Positions 7,906 to 16,613 are shown, counted from the first letter of the stretch. The stretch is DNA of 64,000 nucleotides from Prolixibacteraceae bacterium (GCA_947475715.1 CANJNY010000005.1:1-64000), one strand, 5' to 3'. Notes: generated by a model not told the origin, from the sequence alone. Program-made: numbers and translations.

Positions 7906-7945
7906 CCTTTGTCACAGAGTACCGTTTTGTTTAATTGTATTTTTG
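7901..7945 (+). promoter_or_regulatory. CRP-like site and promoter of the rhodanese gene
   Basis: TGTAA-N6-TCACA at 7901-7916 matches the Crp half-site spacing with one mismatch and overlaps the TAA of the Crp-family gene. TATTTTTG at 7938-7945 is a -7 element 32 bases before the rhodanese ATG. The dyad is centred about 33 bases upstream of the -7 element, in activator position. That the neighbouring regulator binds here is inference from proximity. Confidence 0.55.
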
Positions 7946-7976
7946 CGGACATATTAAATGAAATTATACAACCTCT

Positions 7977-8288
7977 ATGCTTGATTTCCTTAAAAAATTA
8001 TTTATTTCCGAAAAACCTGACTTTGCACAATTAGTAAAAGATGGGGCAATTATTGTGGATGTACGCAGCAATGGTGAGTATGCCGGTGGTCATATCCGGG
8101 GATCTGTTAATATCCCGCTTGAAAAACTTGGAAGTAACCTGCCTCAGCTAAAGAAACGAAATAAACCGGTTATCACCTGCTGTGCCTCCGGGATGAGAAG
8201 CTCGTCAGCAAAAAGTATTCTCAAAGGGAATGGCCTTGCCGAAGTCTATAATGGTGGTGGATGGCGTAGTTTGCAGAATAAGATCTGA
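7977..8288 (+). CDS. Single-domain rhodanese-like sulfurtransferase
   Basis: 103 aa, one rhodanese domain with a short hydrophobic N terminus but no cleavable signal. The domain shows VDVRSNGEYAGGHIRGSVNIPL (split: VDVRS, GGHIRGSVNIP) and the active-site loop CCASGMRSSSA, where a Cys begins the CxxGxR motif. It transfers sulfane sulfur to thiols. It lies downstream of a Crp-family regulator, with its own promoter and a CRP-like site between them, an arrangement suggesting redox- or sulfur-responsive expression. Confidence 0.88.
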   Translation: MLDFLKKLFISEKPDFAQLVKDGAIIVDVRSNGEYAGGHIRGSVNIPLEKLGSNLPQLKKRNKPVITCCASGMRSSSAKSILKGNGLAEVYNGGGWRSLQNKI

Positions 8289-8338
8289 ATCACGGCGTCT
8301 TAAAAGCCATAAAAAACTACTTTCTTGCTCTGTGAGAC

Positions 8339-8413
8339 TGTGTGCCTGCTCTGTGTAGCTATGTGATTCATTCATATACAAATAGTTACACAGAGTTGCA
8401 CAGAGGATTCACA
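8339..8413. repeat. Intergenic imperfect palindrome rich in CTCTGTG
   Basis: The arm at 8339-8365 (containing CTCTGTGTAGCT) pairs imperfectly with 8387-8413 (containing AGTTGCACAGAG). CTGTG units recur several times within each arm. It lies between two convergent genes. It may be an interspersed intergenic repeat or a terminator-like hairpin, but it lacks a T-tract. Confidence 0.5.
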
Positions 8414-8443
8414 AAGGGCAACAGCGTTTTTAGACAGACTCAT

Positions 8444-9073
8444 TTATTCTTTGTAAAAATCATCTCCCGTAGCCTTCTTTTCCCTGATTTTTTCACTGTA
8501 ATTGCGTCGCGATGACTGCTCTTTGACAAACATTGCCTTCATGTCGGCTTCATTTTTATTGAAAACCATCGTATTGGTTATTGAGATAGAGGCAGCAAAT
8601 TTCTCTACATCATGATCGGTTCCGATGTATGTAAAAGTCCAGCGGTTTAATTTGAGCTCATCGATTAATTTTTTAATTGCACTTCCCGTATATTCGGATG
8701 AAGCGTTCTCTTCTCCATCGGTGAGAATGGTTACCAATACATTGTAATCGGTAAGGTTGTCTACTACCTGGCGTAATTTGGCAAAACTATACCCCATGGC
8801 ATCAAACAATGGGGTTGAGGCATCAGGGCGGTATCGCTTCTCGTCAATTTGCTCGAGCCTGCTAACCGGATCAATAAAGTGAAGCAGTTTTTGTCCCAGT
8901 CCGTTAAAAGTTACCAGTGAGATAAAATGTTCCTGCTCGGGGAATTCCTTCTCAATCCCCTTAACGGTCTGGACGATTTCGTTAAATCCTTCGATAATCG
9001 TTTTTTTAATTGAATCCATCGATCCGCTTTCATCGAGGATAATCAAATTGTGAACCTGATGTTTCGTTTCCAT
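8444..9073 (-). CDS. von Willebrand factor A domain protein
   Basis: 209 aa consisting of one vWA domain. The MIDAS motif DESGSM (about residues 14-19) with the downstream Thr (STPLFDAMG) and Asp (LTDGEENAS, about 117-125) should bind a divalent metal. No signal peptide or membrane segment, so it is cytoplasmic. A lysine/arginine-rich tail (about 185-209) follows the domain. Standalone cytoplasmic vWA proteins usually act as protein-binding adaptors. No AAA+ MoxR partner is adjacent here, so the role is unknown. Confidence 0.82.
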   Translation of the reverse strand: METKHQVHNLIILDESGSMDSIKKTIIEGFNEIVQTVKGIEKEFPEQEHFISLVTFNGLGQKLLHFIDPVSRLEQIDEKRYRPDASTPLFDAMGYSFAKLRQVVDNLTDYNVLVTILTDGEENASSEYTGSAIKKLIDELKLNRWTFTYIGTDHDVEKFAASISITNTMVFNKNEADMKAMFVKEQSSRRNYSEKIREKKATGDDFYKE

Positions 9074-9129
9074 AGTTTTTTATTTTCTGTAAAACTACGA
9101 TCTCACTATGCCAAAACAGGTCATACCAT

Positions 9130-9240
9130 TCGGAAAAATAATTCAAAATATAAAAGTTAAAATTCAAAAATCAAATTTCTGCCAGCCCTTTGCTGGTTTC
9201 ATTTTGATTTAGCCCTTTGACTTTCTATTTTGTCTTCGCC
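9130..9240. repeat. AT-rich inverted repeat between vWA and WYL genes
   Basis: AAAATCAAATTTCTGCCAGC (about 9166-9185) is mirrored by GCTGGTTTCATTTTGATTT across a 5-base loop. It is flanked by AATTCAAAA motifs like those at 12293-12375 and 26345-26365, suggesting a small interspersed intergenic repeat family in this genome. Confidence 0.45.
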
Positions 9241-9255
9241 GATATGCTGTCCGGT

Positions 9256-10164
9256 TCAGATTACACGATAAAACTGACTTGCCTCAAGAAGCATCTCTTC
9301 CATCTCCCGTTTTAGGCTTTCCGGTTTGACTACTTTTGCCTGGGTTGAAATCATCAGCAGCCGTTGTTTTAATTCGAAGTTTACAACCATTTTATAACCG
9401 ATTCGAATCGTTTCGGGAGTCTCCAGTAAGATTTTCTGCGACCTGTGTAGTGGGAGGGTCTTGAGTAGGTTTCCCTGATAGGGCAGGCACTGGAGCTCTA
9501 TTTCGATAGGGATATCGGGTTCGGGGGCTGTTATTCCAATTATATTTCTGAATTGTGCCGCAATTTTATTTGTCCCCCCCTTTTTGAATTTTTTACCCGT
9601 ATCGATTAAGCTGACAATCCGGTCCAAACCGAATGTTCTTATCTCCTGACCTCCGGTGATGGTTCCGATTACATACCATCGTTTCATATATTCGCGTAGC
9701 AGAAAGGGGTGAAAGGTGTACTCTTTCTCTGTATCCGAATTAAAACGTTTGTATTTAAGGTTGACTACCGATCCGTTTTTAATATAAAAGGCAATATCAT
9801 GAATATACTCAAGACCTTTAAACGAATGGTATTCTTCAAAATCAATAATCTCAGAGATGTCAGAACCCTCCTTTAAATAGCTTGTCAGCAGCTCTATATT
9901 TTGGGAATACTCGAGTAATTTCAGAAAGTACGGGAAAGTGTCATCATCATTACCCAAATAATATCCCTTTTTATGGGATGAATATTGCAGGTCGAGGCCG
10001 AATTCGCCGCGCAGACTTTCGATATCCCGTTTTAATTGTCGGTCAGAGACTTTTATTCCTGATTCCTCCATCTTATGAATGATCTCAATAGTGGTAGGAA
10101 ATTGTGATTTTTCAATTGACTGAAGAATCTGCAGGTATCTTTTGATTTTGGCCTGGTATGACAT
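9256..10164 (-). CDS. WYL-domain transcriptional regulator
   Basis: 302 aa. An N-terminal winged helix (about 5-60; SDRQLKRDIESLRGEFGLDL) is followed by a WYL domain at about 130-215 (NLKYKRFNSDTEKEYTFHPF, then MKRWYVIGTITGGQEIRTFGLDRI). The WYL domain here reads W-Y-V, close to the family's W-Y-L signature. A WCX-type C-terminal extension completes it. It is the last gene of the pncB-rubrerythrin-WYL run, with 45 bases to rubrerythrin. WYL regulators often sense nucleic acid or nucleotide signals; the target is unknown. Confidence 0.85.
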   Translation of the reverse strand: MSYQAKIKRYLQILQSIEKSQFPTTIEIIHKMEESGIKVSDRQLKRDIESLRGEFGLDLQYSSHKKGYYLGNDDDTFPYFLKLLEYSQNIELLTSYLKEGSDISEIIDFEEYHSFKGLEYIHDIAFYIKNGSVVNLKYKRFNSDTEKEYTFHPFLLREYMKRWYVIGTITGGQEIRTFGLDRIVSLIDTGKKFKKGGTNKIAAQFRNIIGITAPEPDIPIEIELQCLPYQGNLLKTLPLHRSQKILLETPETIRIGYKMVVNFELKQRLLMISTQAKVVKPESLKREMEEMLLEASQFYRVI

Positions 10165-10209
10165 ATTGTGAAAAGGTTGTGGTCGGTAAGGTGCTCATTT
10201 CTTTGGATT

Positions 10210-10788
10210 TCAATAGTTTTCGACCATCTCCTCAAAATAGCCGATGGGATGGTTACAGGCGGGACAAATCTGAGGTGGATTTTCTCCTTCGTGCACATGT
10301 CCACATTTAAGGCATTCCCATCGGGTCGGTTTATCCCGGCGAAAGGTTGTCCCATCTTCGAGTCTTTTCAGTAATTTTTTAAATCGTTTGGCATGTTCTG
10401 CCTCCACCCTTGCGATCAAATGAAAGATCGCCGCGATGGCAGGAAAACCCTCTTCCCTGGCAACTTTCGAGAAGTGGGGATACAGGGAGGATTCTTCCCG
10501 GCTCTCTTCCCCGATCGCAATCTTTAAGTTTTCTATGGTCTGATCCGAGATACCTGTTGAAAATTGGGAGGTTATTTCAATTGCACCACCCTCCATGAAT
10601 TTAATAAACTGCTTGGCATGCGATTGTTCCTGGCTGGCTGTTTTTGTAAATATCGCAGCGATCTGTTCATATCCCTCTTTCTTCGCTTTTTCGGCAAATA
10701 ACTCATAGCGATTTTTTGCCTGACATTCGCCGGCAAATGCCTTTAGCAGATTCTGTTCGGTTATAGTACCCTTAATACTCTTTTTCAT
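10210..10788 (-). CDS. Rubrerythrin
   Basis: 192 aa of normal rubrerythrin length. A ferritin-like di-iron four-helix domain carries two E-x-x-H motifs (EQSHAKQF at about 52, EAEHAKRF at about 128). A C-terminal rubredoxin-like domain has two C-x-x-C knuckles (CLKCGHVHEGE, then CPACNHP). It reduces hydrogen peroxide in anaerobes and microaerophiles. It starts 2 bases after the pncB stop codon, so the two are co-transcribed. Presence of the enzyme suggests anaerobic or facultative life. Confidence 0.95.
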   Translation of the reverse strand: MKKSIKGTITEQNLLKAFAGECQAKNRYELFAEKAKKEGYEQIAAIFTKTASQEQSHAKQFIKFMEGGAIEITSQFSTGISDQTIENLKIAIGEESREESSLYPHFSKVAREEGFPAIAAIFHLIARVEAEHAKRFKKLLKRLEDGTTFRRDKPTRWECLKCGHVHEGENPPQICPACNHPIGYFEEMVENY

Positions 10789-10790
10789 GA

Positions 10791-12215
10791 TTATTCTGGT
10801 TTATTTATTTTTTCCCGGAGCTCATCCCTTAAATCAAGTAATTGCTTTGATGTTCCCACTTTATAAATATGTGGTTTGATGACGCGTTTATGTTCTGCCG
10901 TTAACCGCTTTTCACGCCGAACTAAATATTGGTGACATTCTTGCAGCGAGGGGAGGGGTGTAATGATTTTATTGTTCTCAAATACTTTATGATGGAGCAA
11001 TTCTTTGGTTAGTCCGCTTACCACGGTCCATTTATCCGGATGAACCGGATTATAAACACGGTCACATGTGTCAGGATCTTGCTGTTCGAGCAATATGCCG
11101 TCGCGAAAAAAATTCCCTTCACTGTCATAATACCGATATAGCGACTTTCTTCCCGGGTAGGTCATTTTTTCGGTATTTTCCGATATTTTCATTCGGGGGA
11201 TATCGTTACAAAGCGCCATCTTATAAACACCGTCAAGGGCTGAGTCGGGTTTGCCGGTAACCAGTTCAGTCCCTATTCCATAGCCGTCAATGGGAGCTTG
11301 TTGTTCATTAAGGTTGCAAATTACGTATTCGTTAAGCTGGTTTGAGGCAATGATTTTAACATAGGTTAATCCTGCGGCATCAAGCATTTGGCGTACTTTT
11401 TTGCTAAGATAAGCCAGATCGCCACTGTCGAGCCGGATTCCTGCCAGCCGGTTTCCCGAACTCTCCAGCTCTTTTGCGACTATAATGGCATTGGGAATCC
11501 CACTTTTTAACGTGTCGTAGGTATCCACCAGAAGAATGGAATGATCCTGATTGAACAAGGCGTATTTCCGGAATGCGGTCAATTCCGATTCGAAACTTTG
11601 TACCCAGCTATGGGCCATGGTTCCCGAAACAGGGATGTCGTATAAAAACCCAGCCTGCACATTTGATGTTGAAGATGCACCTCCGATGATTGCCGCTCTG
11701 CTTGCCTGGACTCCTCCGGTTCCATGAGCTCTTCGAAAACCAAAATCGGCAAATGGTTTTTCACCGCAAACTAATTTTATCCGAAAAGCTTTTGTGGCGA
11801 TTAGTGACTGAAAATTGAGAATATTCAGAATTAAAGTTTCAATTAGCTGAGCCTCTATTATATTTCCTTCCACCCTAAGGAGTGGTTCATTCGGAAAAAC
11901 CAGCTCGCCCTCTTTAACCGAATAGATTGTTCCGCTGAAACGGAAATCTTTCAGGTAATCGAGGAATTGGGTATTAAATCCGAGTTTATGAAGGTAATTT
12001 AGATTTTGTTCCGAGTATTGGAATAAAAGAAGTGACTCAAGCAGTTCTGACAATCCTGCAAATACAACGAAACCTCCTTCGAAGGGGTTGGTCCTGTAAA
12101 AATAGTCAAAGAGAGCAGTCTCCTCTTTTTTACCGGCCAGAAAATACCCCTGAGCCATTGAAAGCTCATAAAAATCGGTATAAAGGCCCATCGTTTCGGA
12201 GGTGGTATTTGCCAT
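10791..12215 (-). CDS. pncB: Nicotinate phosphoribosyltransferase
   Basis: 474 aa. It catalyses nicotinate + PRPP to nicotinate mononucleotide in NAD salvage. Family motifs are visible: FADFGFRRAHG (about 156-166), SGTMAHSWVQSF with the phosphorylated-His position (about 196-207), DTYDTL (about 230-235) and IRLDSGDLAYLS (about 257-268). The ATG start is preceded by an AT-rich region with no strong -7 match. It heads a leftward operon with rubrerythrin and a WYL regulator, linking redox-cofactor salvage to peroxide defence. That functional link is inference. Confidence 0.95.
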   Translation of the reverse strand: MANTTSETMGLYTDFYELSMAQGYFLAGKKEETALFDYFYRTNPFEGGFVVFAGLSELLESLLLFQYSEQNLNYLHKLGFNTQFLDYLKDFRFSGTIYSVKEGELVFPNEPLLRVEGNIIEAQLIETLILNILNFQSLIATKAFRIKLVCGEKPFADFGFRRAHGTGGVQASRAAIIGGASSTSNVQAGFLYDIPVSGTMAHSWVQSFESELTAFRKYALFNQDHSILLVDTYDTLKSGIPNAIIVAKELESSGNRLAGIRLDSGDLAYLSKKVRQMLDAAGLTYVKIIASNQLNEYVICNLNEQQAPIDGYGIGTELVTGKPDSALDGVYKMALCNDIPRMKISENTEKMTYPGRKSLYRYYDSEGNFFRDGILLEQQDPDTCDRVYNPVHPDKWTVVSGLTKELLHHKVFENNKIITPLPSLQECHQYLVRREKRLTAEHKRVIKPHIYKVGTSKQLLDLRDELREKINKPE

Positions 12216-12292
12216 TGTAATTTCTGATATTAAAAATTTAATCAGTTATAAATAACCCAAACCTGAGGAGTTAGAAATAATAGCAAGCTGTT

Positions 12293-12375
12293 AAAAATTC
12301 AAAGTGCAAAATCAAATATTTTCATGAAGATATGGGTTTTGTTGTTCATATTTTCATTTTGCACATTGAATTTTT
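12293..12375. repeat. Long intergenic inverted repeat upstream of pncB
   Basis: 20-nt arms at 12293-12312 and 12356-12375 match at 19 of 20 positions (left arm AAAAATTCAA-A-GTGCAAAAT), separated by 43 bases. It is rich in the same AATTCAAA-type motif as 9130-9240. It could fold into an RNA hairpin after purA or be a MITE-like relic. Confidence 0.6.
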
Positions 12376-12412
12376 TATTCCATATCAGAAATCATTAGAG
12401 GGGTGGATAAAA

Positions 12413-13681
12413 CTATCTGATTATCGTTTGTGATCTGTCCGGACCCACTGACACGATTGAGATAGGAACCTGAAGTTGTGTCTCAAGATAAGTGATGTAA
12501 TTACTTAGTTCCATTGGGAATTCGCTTTCGCTGGTAACCCCGGTAAGTGGTTTTTTCCAACCCGGAAGCGTTTCATAGATGGGCACAACACTTTCGTCAA
12601 GTTCGTATGGAAAGTCTTCGGTGAGCTGGTCACAGATTTTATATTGGGTACATACAGCGATTGAATCAAAATCATCGAGTACATCGGCTTTCATCATAAT
12701 TAATTCGGTAACCCCGTTAATCATGATGGCGTATTTGAGTGCAACCAGATCGAGCCAGCCACAACGACGCGGCCGTCCGGTGGTGGAGCCATATTCGTGA
12801 CCAACATCCCTGAGCTTCTGGCCTGTGGCATCGTTTAATTCGGTCGGGAAAGGGCCACTTCCAACGCGGGTGCAGTAGGCTTTAAATATGCCGTATACTT
12901 TGCCTATTTTATTTGGGGCAATTCCTAATCCGGTACATGCCCCTGCTGTAATTGTATTTGAAGAGGTTACAAAAGGGTAGGAGCCAAAATCGATATCCAG
13001 CATGGTTCCTTGCGCACCCTCGGCGATTACTGATTTCCCTGCCTTGATTTGATTGTTTATGAAGGTTTCGCTGTCAATAAGCTGAAATTGACGGATGGTT
13101 TCAATACCTTCAAACCACGCTTTTTCATAATCATTAAGGGCGGTTTGATAATCAAAGTGGTAGTAATTTGTCAGAAGATCGGTATGTTGTTTGACACGCA
13201 CCCGGTATTTTTCTTCAAAATTATGGAGGATATCACCAACCCGGAGTCCGTCGCGCCCGATTTTATCGCGGTAAGCCGGACCAATTCCTTTGAGCGTTGA
13301 TCCGATTTTTGCATCTCCTTTGGCTGCCTCTGAGGCTGCATCCAATAAGCGGTGGGTTGGAAGAATCAGGTGAGCTTTTTTGGAGATATAAAGGGTTTTT
13401 GTCAGATCGAATCCCAGTTTCAACAATGAATCGATCTCTTTTTTAAAGATAGAGGGATCAATTACAACACCGTTTCCGATAACATTGATCTTATCATCTC
13501 TGAAAATTCCTGAGGGGATTGTATGTAAAACATGTTTAATATTATTGAATTCAAGGGTGTGCCCTGCATTAGGGCCGCCTTGAAAGCGGGTGATAACATC
13601 GTAGTGAGGAGTTAATACATCCACAACTTTCCCTTTTCCTTCGTCTCCCCATTGAAGACCAAGCAATACATCTACCTTCAT
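12413..13681 (-). CDS. purA: Adenylosuccinate synthetase
   Basis: 422 aa. It converts IMP + aspartate + GTP to adenylosuccinate, the first step to AMP. The P-loop signature LQWGDEGKGKVVD (about 9-21) is present, then NAGHT (about 38-42), GIGPAYRDKIGRDGLR (about 131-146) and GSTTGRPRRCGWLD near residue 296. Length and order are normal. Its promoter (13730-13763) reuses the T-run of the fur terminator as the -33 region. Confidence 0.97.
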   Translation of the reverse strand: MKVDVLLGLQWGDEGKGKVVDVLTPHYDVITRFQGGPNAGHTLEFNNIKHVLHTIPSGIFRDDKINVIGNGVVIDPSIFKKEIDSLLKLGFDLTKTLYISKKAHLILPTHRLLDAASEAAKGDAKIGSTLKGIGPAYRDKIGRDGLRVGDILHNFEEKYRVRVKQHTDLLTNYYHFDYQTALNDYEKAWFEGIETIRQFQLIDSETFINNQIKAGKSVIAEGAQGTMLDIDFGSYPFVTSSNTITAGACTGLGIAPNKIGKVYGIFKAYCTRVGSGPFPTELNDATGQKLRDVGHEYGSTTGRPRRCGWLDLVALKYAIMINGVTELIMMKADVLDDFDSIAVCTQYKICDQLTEDFPYELDESVVPIYETLPGWKKPLTGVTSESEFPMELSNYITYLETQLQVPISIVSVGPDRSQTIIR

Positions 13682-13729
13682 GCGCTTCTTATTTTGTTAT
13701 TTTTATTTAAACCTCGGGCAAAAATCGAT

Positions 13730-13763
13730 CAAAGGTACTGATAATTTTCAGATAACAGGCAAA
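13730..13763 (-). promoter_or_regulatory. purA promoter
   Basis: On the minus strand, TTTG (13763-13760), a 22-base spacer and TACCTTTG (13737-13730) match the Bacteroidota consensus. The TTTG is the last part of the T-tract of the upstream fur terminator. Confidence 0.6.
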
Positions 13764-13795
13764 AAAAAACCTCCTGAAGGGGAGGTTTTCTTTAA
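13760..13795 (-). terminator. Intrinsic terminator of fur
   Basis: Read on the minus strand, AACCTCC (13787-13781) and GGAGGTT (13774-13768) form a 7-bp GC-rich stem with a 6-base loop, followed by nine T residues. This is a textbook rho-independent terminator 97 bases after the fur stop codon. Confidence 0.88.
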
Positions 13796-13891
13796 GCGTT
13801 AAAGAAATTGACAGGTCAATTCAAGAACTCAAACCAAGTAAAAAGATTATTGATCTTAAGCAGGTTAGGTTATCGTTGATTTGGAATGCCA

Positions 13892-14338
13892 TTAGCCAAC
13901 ATCCTGGTTCTCACCATAGAGGTACAGGGAGTGATGAGAAAGTTTGAAATTGTGAAGTGCACACGCATCCTTGATGATCTCAAGAATTCTTGGATCATGA
14001 AACTCTTTAACCCTGCCGTTTCGAATGTCGATTAAGTGATCATGCTGCCTTGAGGCAAGTGTTTTCTCAAATTGGGCAATATTTTTCCCAAACTGATGTT
14101 TGATCACCAATTTACAATCGAGCAACAATTCGATCGTATTGTATAACGTGGCACGACTGACGCGATAGTTTTTATTCTTCATCGAAATATATAATGTTTC
14201 AATGTCAAAGTGACCATCGCGAGAATAAATCTCGTCAAGTATTGCGAACCGTTCCGGTGTCTTACGGTGTCCTTTTCTTTCAAGGTATTCCGTAAATAGT
14301 GTCTTTACTGTTTCTCTACTGTTAAGCATACTATTCAT
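13892..14338 (-). CDS. Fur-family metalloregulator lacking the zinc-cysteine pairs
   Basis: 148 aa. An N-terminal winged helix (RKTPERFAILDEIYSRDGHFDIETLY, split over about 22-50; recognition helix SRATLYNTIELL at about 60-71) is followed by the short Fur dimerisation domain with the HDHLIDIRNGRVKEF block (about 98-112). Canonical Fur has C-x-x-C inside this block and a second pair at the C terminus. Both are absent here (DIRN in place of the first pair). The structural zinc site is therefore lost, while the His-rich regulatory region is partly kept. Two in-frame ATGs (codons 1 and 4) could serve as start. A 12-bp perfect palindrome in its own promoter suggests autoregulation. Confidence 0.85.
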   Translation of the reverse strand: MNSMLNSRETVKTLFTEYLERKGHRKTPERFAILDEIYSRDGHFDIETLYISMKNKNYRVSRATLYNTIELLLDCKLVIKHQFGKNIAQFEKTLASRQHDHLIDIRNGRVKEFHDPRILEIIKDACALHNFKLSHHSLYLYGENQDVG

Positions 14339-14363
14339 ACTTAATCTAAGTTAAAATAGGATG

Positions 14364-14392
14364 TAAAAGTAGAAAATATTTTCAGAAAACAA
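14364..14392 (-). promoter_or_regulatory. fur promoter with palindromic operator
   Basis: TTG (14392-14390), an 18-base spacer and TACTTTTA (14371-14364) form a promoter on the minus strand. The spacer contains the perfect palindrome GAAAATATTTTC (14372-14383), well placed to block RNA polymerase. Autorepression by Fur is inference. Confidence 0.5.
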
Positions 14393-14420
14393 CAATTAAC
14401 CATAAAAAAATGTTTAAAAA

Positions 14421-16613
14421 TTAAATTTCTTTTCGGGATACCGTATCGACACCTTTTATGTTTAATAGTTTTGTGATTAAAGTTTCGAGAAGATCTGTGT
14501 TTTGGATATACAAATAGAGATTACCTTCGAAAATTCCATCGTGAGCGTCAAGATTGATTGACCTCATGTTGATTCCATATTCATTGGAGATTACGTTTGT
14601 TATTTTATTGGCAATTCCCTGGTGATCGAAACCTCTGATATAGATGTGTGTGAGGTAATAGAGCATTTTTGATTTTGTCCAGGTTGCTTCAATTATATCA
14701 TCACCATGACTGGACATTAGTTTAACTGCTTCGGGACACGATTTATTGTGAATCATGATCTGTCCTTCATTGGAAGCGAATCCCACTACATCATCTCCGG
14801 GGATTGGATTACAGCACGATGCGAGTTGGAAATTGGCTTTTCGCTCCTCATTGAGTAAAAATGGTTTCTTTTTATCTATGACAAGGGTCTCATTTTTCTT
14901 GTCACTGCCAAATACGAAGGATAGCTTCCAGAATTTTACAAATTTGTTTACAGACTTCTCGAGGAGTGTAGTTTCAAGATTATCAAGTGATACCAGACCC
15001 ATTCCGATTTCTGCATAGAGCTGTTCCTTGGAGTGAAGACCGTAGTGATTGATCAGTTTTTTGAGGGTATTGGAGGCCGGTTTTACATTTAATTTCTCGA
15101 GTTGTTCATTAAGTTGATTTCGTCCCTCCTCGATATGTTTCTTTTGTTCCTGTTTAAAGGAGTCTCTGATTTTTGATTTTGCCCTTGCCGTGATGGCACT
15201 TTCGATCCACGAAGGTTTGGGTGTTTGTTTATCGGAAGTTAGAATTTCAACCTGATCACCGCTTTTAAGCACATGGCTCATGGGGACCAGGATATGATTG
15301 ACCTTGGCTCCGATGCAATGGTTTCCCAGTTCGGAGTGGATGTCGTAGGCGCAATCAAGGACCGTAGCACCTTTGGGAAGCATTTTCATCTCTCCCTTTG
15401 GGGTGAATATTACGATCTCCTGTGAATATAGATTTAATTTAAATTCATCCAGAAAATCCAGCGCATCAGATTCCGGATTACGAAGCAATTCTCTGATTTT
15501 GATTAGCCATTTATCGAGCTCACTCTCCGAGGCTCCCTCTTCTTTATATCTGTAATGGGCAGCAAACCCCCGCTCGGCGATTTCGTCCATTCGCTCGGTA
15601 CGGATTTGAACTTCAACCCATTGTCCCTGTGGTCCCATTACGGTGACATGAAGAGCCTCGTAGCCGTTGGCCTTGGGTATGGTGATCCAGTCGCGAATCC
15701 GGTCAGGCTTAGGGGTGTATATATCGGTGATCAGCGAAAGGATGTCAAAGCTTTGTCTTTTTTCCGAAATTCCCTCCTTTGGTTTAAAAACAATCCGGAT
15801 AGCCAACAGATCGTAGATCTCATCGAAAGTCACATTCTTAGTCTGCATTTTATTCCAGATTGAATAGATTGACTTAGGACGTCCACTGATGGTGAAGTCA
15901 AAATTTTCTTCGTGAAGTTTTTCCTGAATTGGCTTGGAAAAGTCGAATACCAGGTAATTTATCCGCTCTTCCTCGCTTTGAAGTTTTATTTTTATTTGCT
16001 GGTAAACATCGGGATTTTTATATTTAAGGCTAAGGTCTTCAAGTTCTGACTTGATCGCATAGAGTCCCAGCCGGTGGGCGAGTGGTGCGAGGATGTAAAG
16101 AGTCTCAGATGTAATTTTAAGCTGCTTCTGATAAGGCATGGATTCCAGTGTACGCATATTATGTAACCGGTCGGCAATCTTAATCAATATTACCCTTACG
16201 TCATCCGAAAGGGTGAGCAGCATTTTTCGGAAGTTGGTTGCCTGGTTCGAATCAAAAGTTCCGGAAAGTTTGGTCAGACCGTCAACGAGTGAGGATACTT
16301 TTGCACCGAACATATTGTGAATATCCTCCAGGGTATATTCGGTATCTTCAACCACATCATGAAGGATTGCAGCCAGAACAGATTTGGTTCCAAGCCCAAT
16401 TTCACTCACAACGATTTTGGCAACCGCAATGGGATGAATAATATATGGCTCGCCCGATTTGCGTCTGATCCCCATGTGGGCAGCATTGGCAAATTGGAAT
16501 GCTTTTCGGATGAGCTGCTCGTTTTCTGCGGATAACGGCCTGGTAAAAGACTTTAGCAGGTCTTCGAACAAATCCTCAATTTCTCGTTTTTCTATTTCTG
16601 TCTGCAAATCCAA
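14421..16613 (-). CDS. rsh: Bifunctional (p)ppGpp synthetase/hydrolase (RelA/SpoT, Rsh)
   Basis: 730 aa with the complete long-Rsh layout. The HD hydrolase domain (about 35-190) keeps His60, the His85-Asp86 pair of HDVVEDT and the RLHNMRTL block. The synthetase domain (about 245-360) keeps NGYEALHVTVMGP and the EVQIRTERMDEIAERG segment. A TGS domain (about 395-455) and a C-terminal ACT domain (about 655-730) follow. Both catalytic sites look intact, so it should make and degrade the stringent-response alarmone. It is flanked by fur and a glycosyltransferase on the same strand, with about 60-80-base gaps. Confidence 0.95.
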   Translation of the reverse strand: MDLQTEIEKREIEDLFEDLLKSFTRPLSAENEQLIRKAFQFANAAHMGIRRKSGEPYIIHPIAVAKIVVSEIGLGTKSVLAAILHDVVEDTEYTLEDIHNMFGAKVSSLVDGLTKLSGTFDSNQATNFRKMLLTLSDDVRVILIKIADRLHNMRTLESMPYQKQLKITSETLYILAPLAHRLGLYAIKSELEDLSLKYKNPDVYQQIKIKLQSEEERINYLVFDFSKPIQEKLHEENFDFTISGRPKSIYSIWNKMQTKNVTFDEIYDLLAIRIVFKPKEGISEKRQSFDILSLITDIYTPKPDRIRDWITIPKANGYEALHVTVMGPQGQWVEVQIRTERMDEIAERGFAAHYRYKEEGASESELDKWLIKIRELLRNPESDALDFLDEFKLNLYSQEIVIFTPKGEMKMLPKGATVLDCAYDIHSELGNHCIGAKVNHILVPMSHVLKSGDQVEILTSDKQTPKPSWIESAITARAKSKIRDSFKQEQKKHIEEGRNQLNEQLEKLNVKPASNTLKKLINHYGLHSKEQLYAEIGMGLVSLDNLETTLLEKSVNKFVKFWKLSFVFGSDKKNETLVIDKKKPFLLNEERKANFQLASCCNPIPGDDVVGFASNEGQIMIHNKSCPEAVKLMSSHGDDIIEATWTKSKMLYYLTHIYIRGFDHQGIANKITNVISNEYGINMRSINLDAHDGIFEGNLYLYIQNTDLLETLITKLLNIKGVDTVSRKEI

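Noticed and set aside
10053-10355. 100-codon minus-strand frame spanning the WYL/rubrerythrin junction
   Set aside because: It overlaps two well-supported genes in another frame and has no family character.
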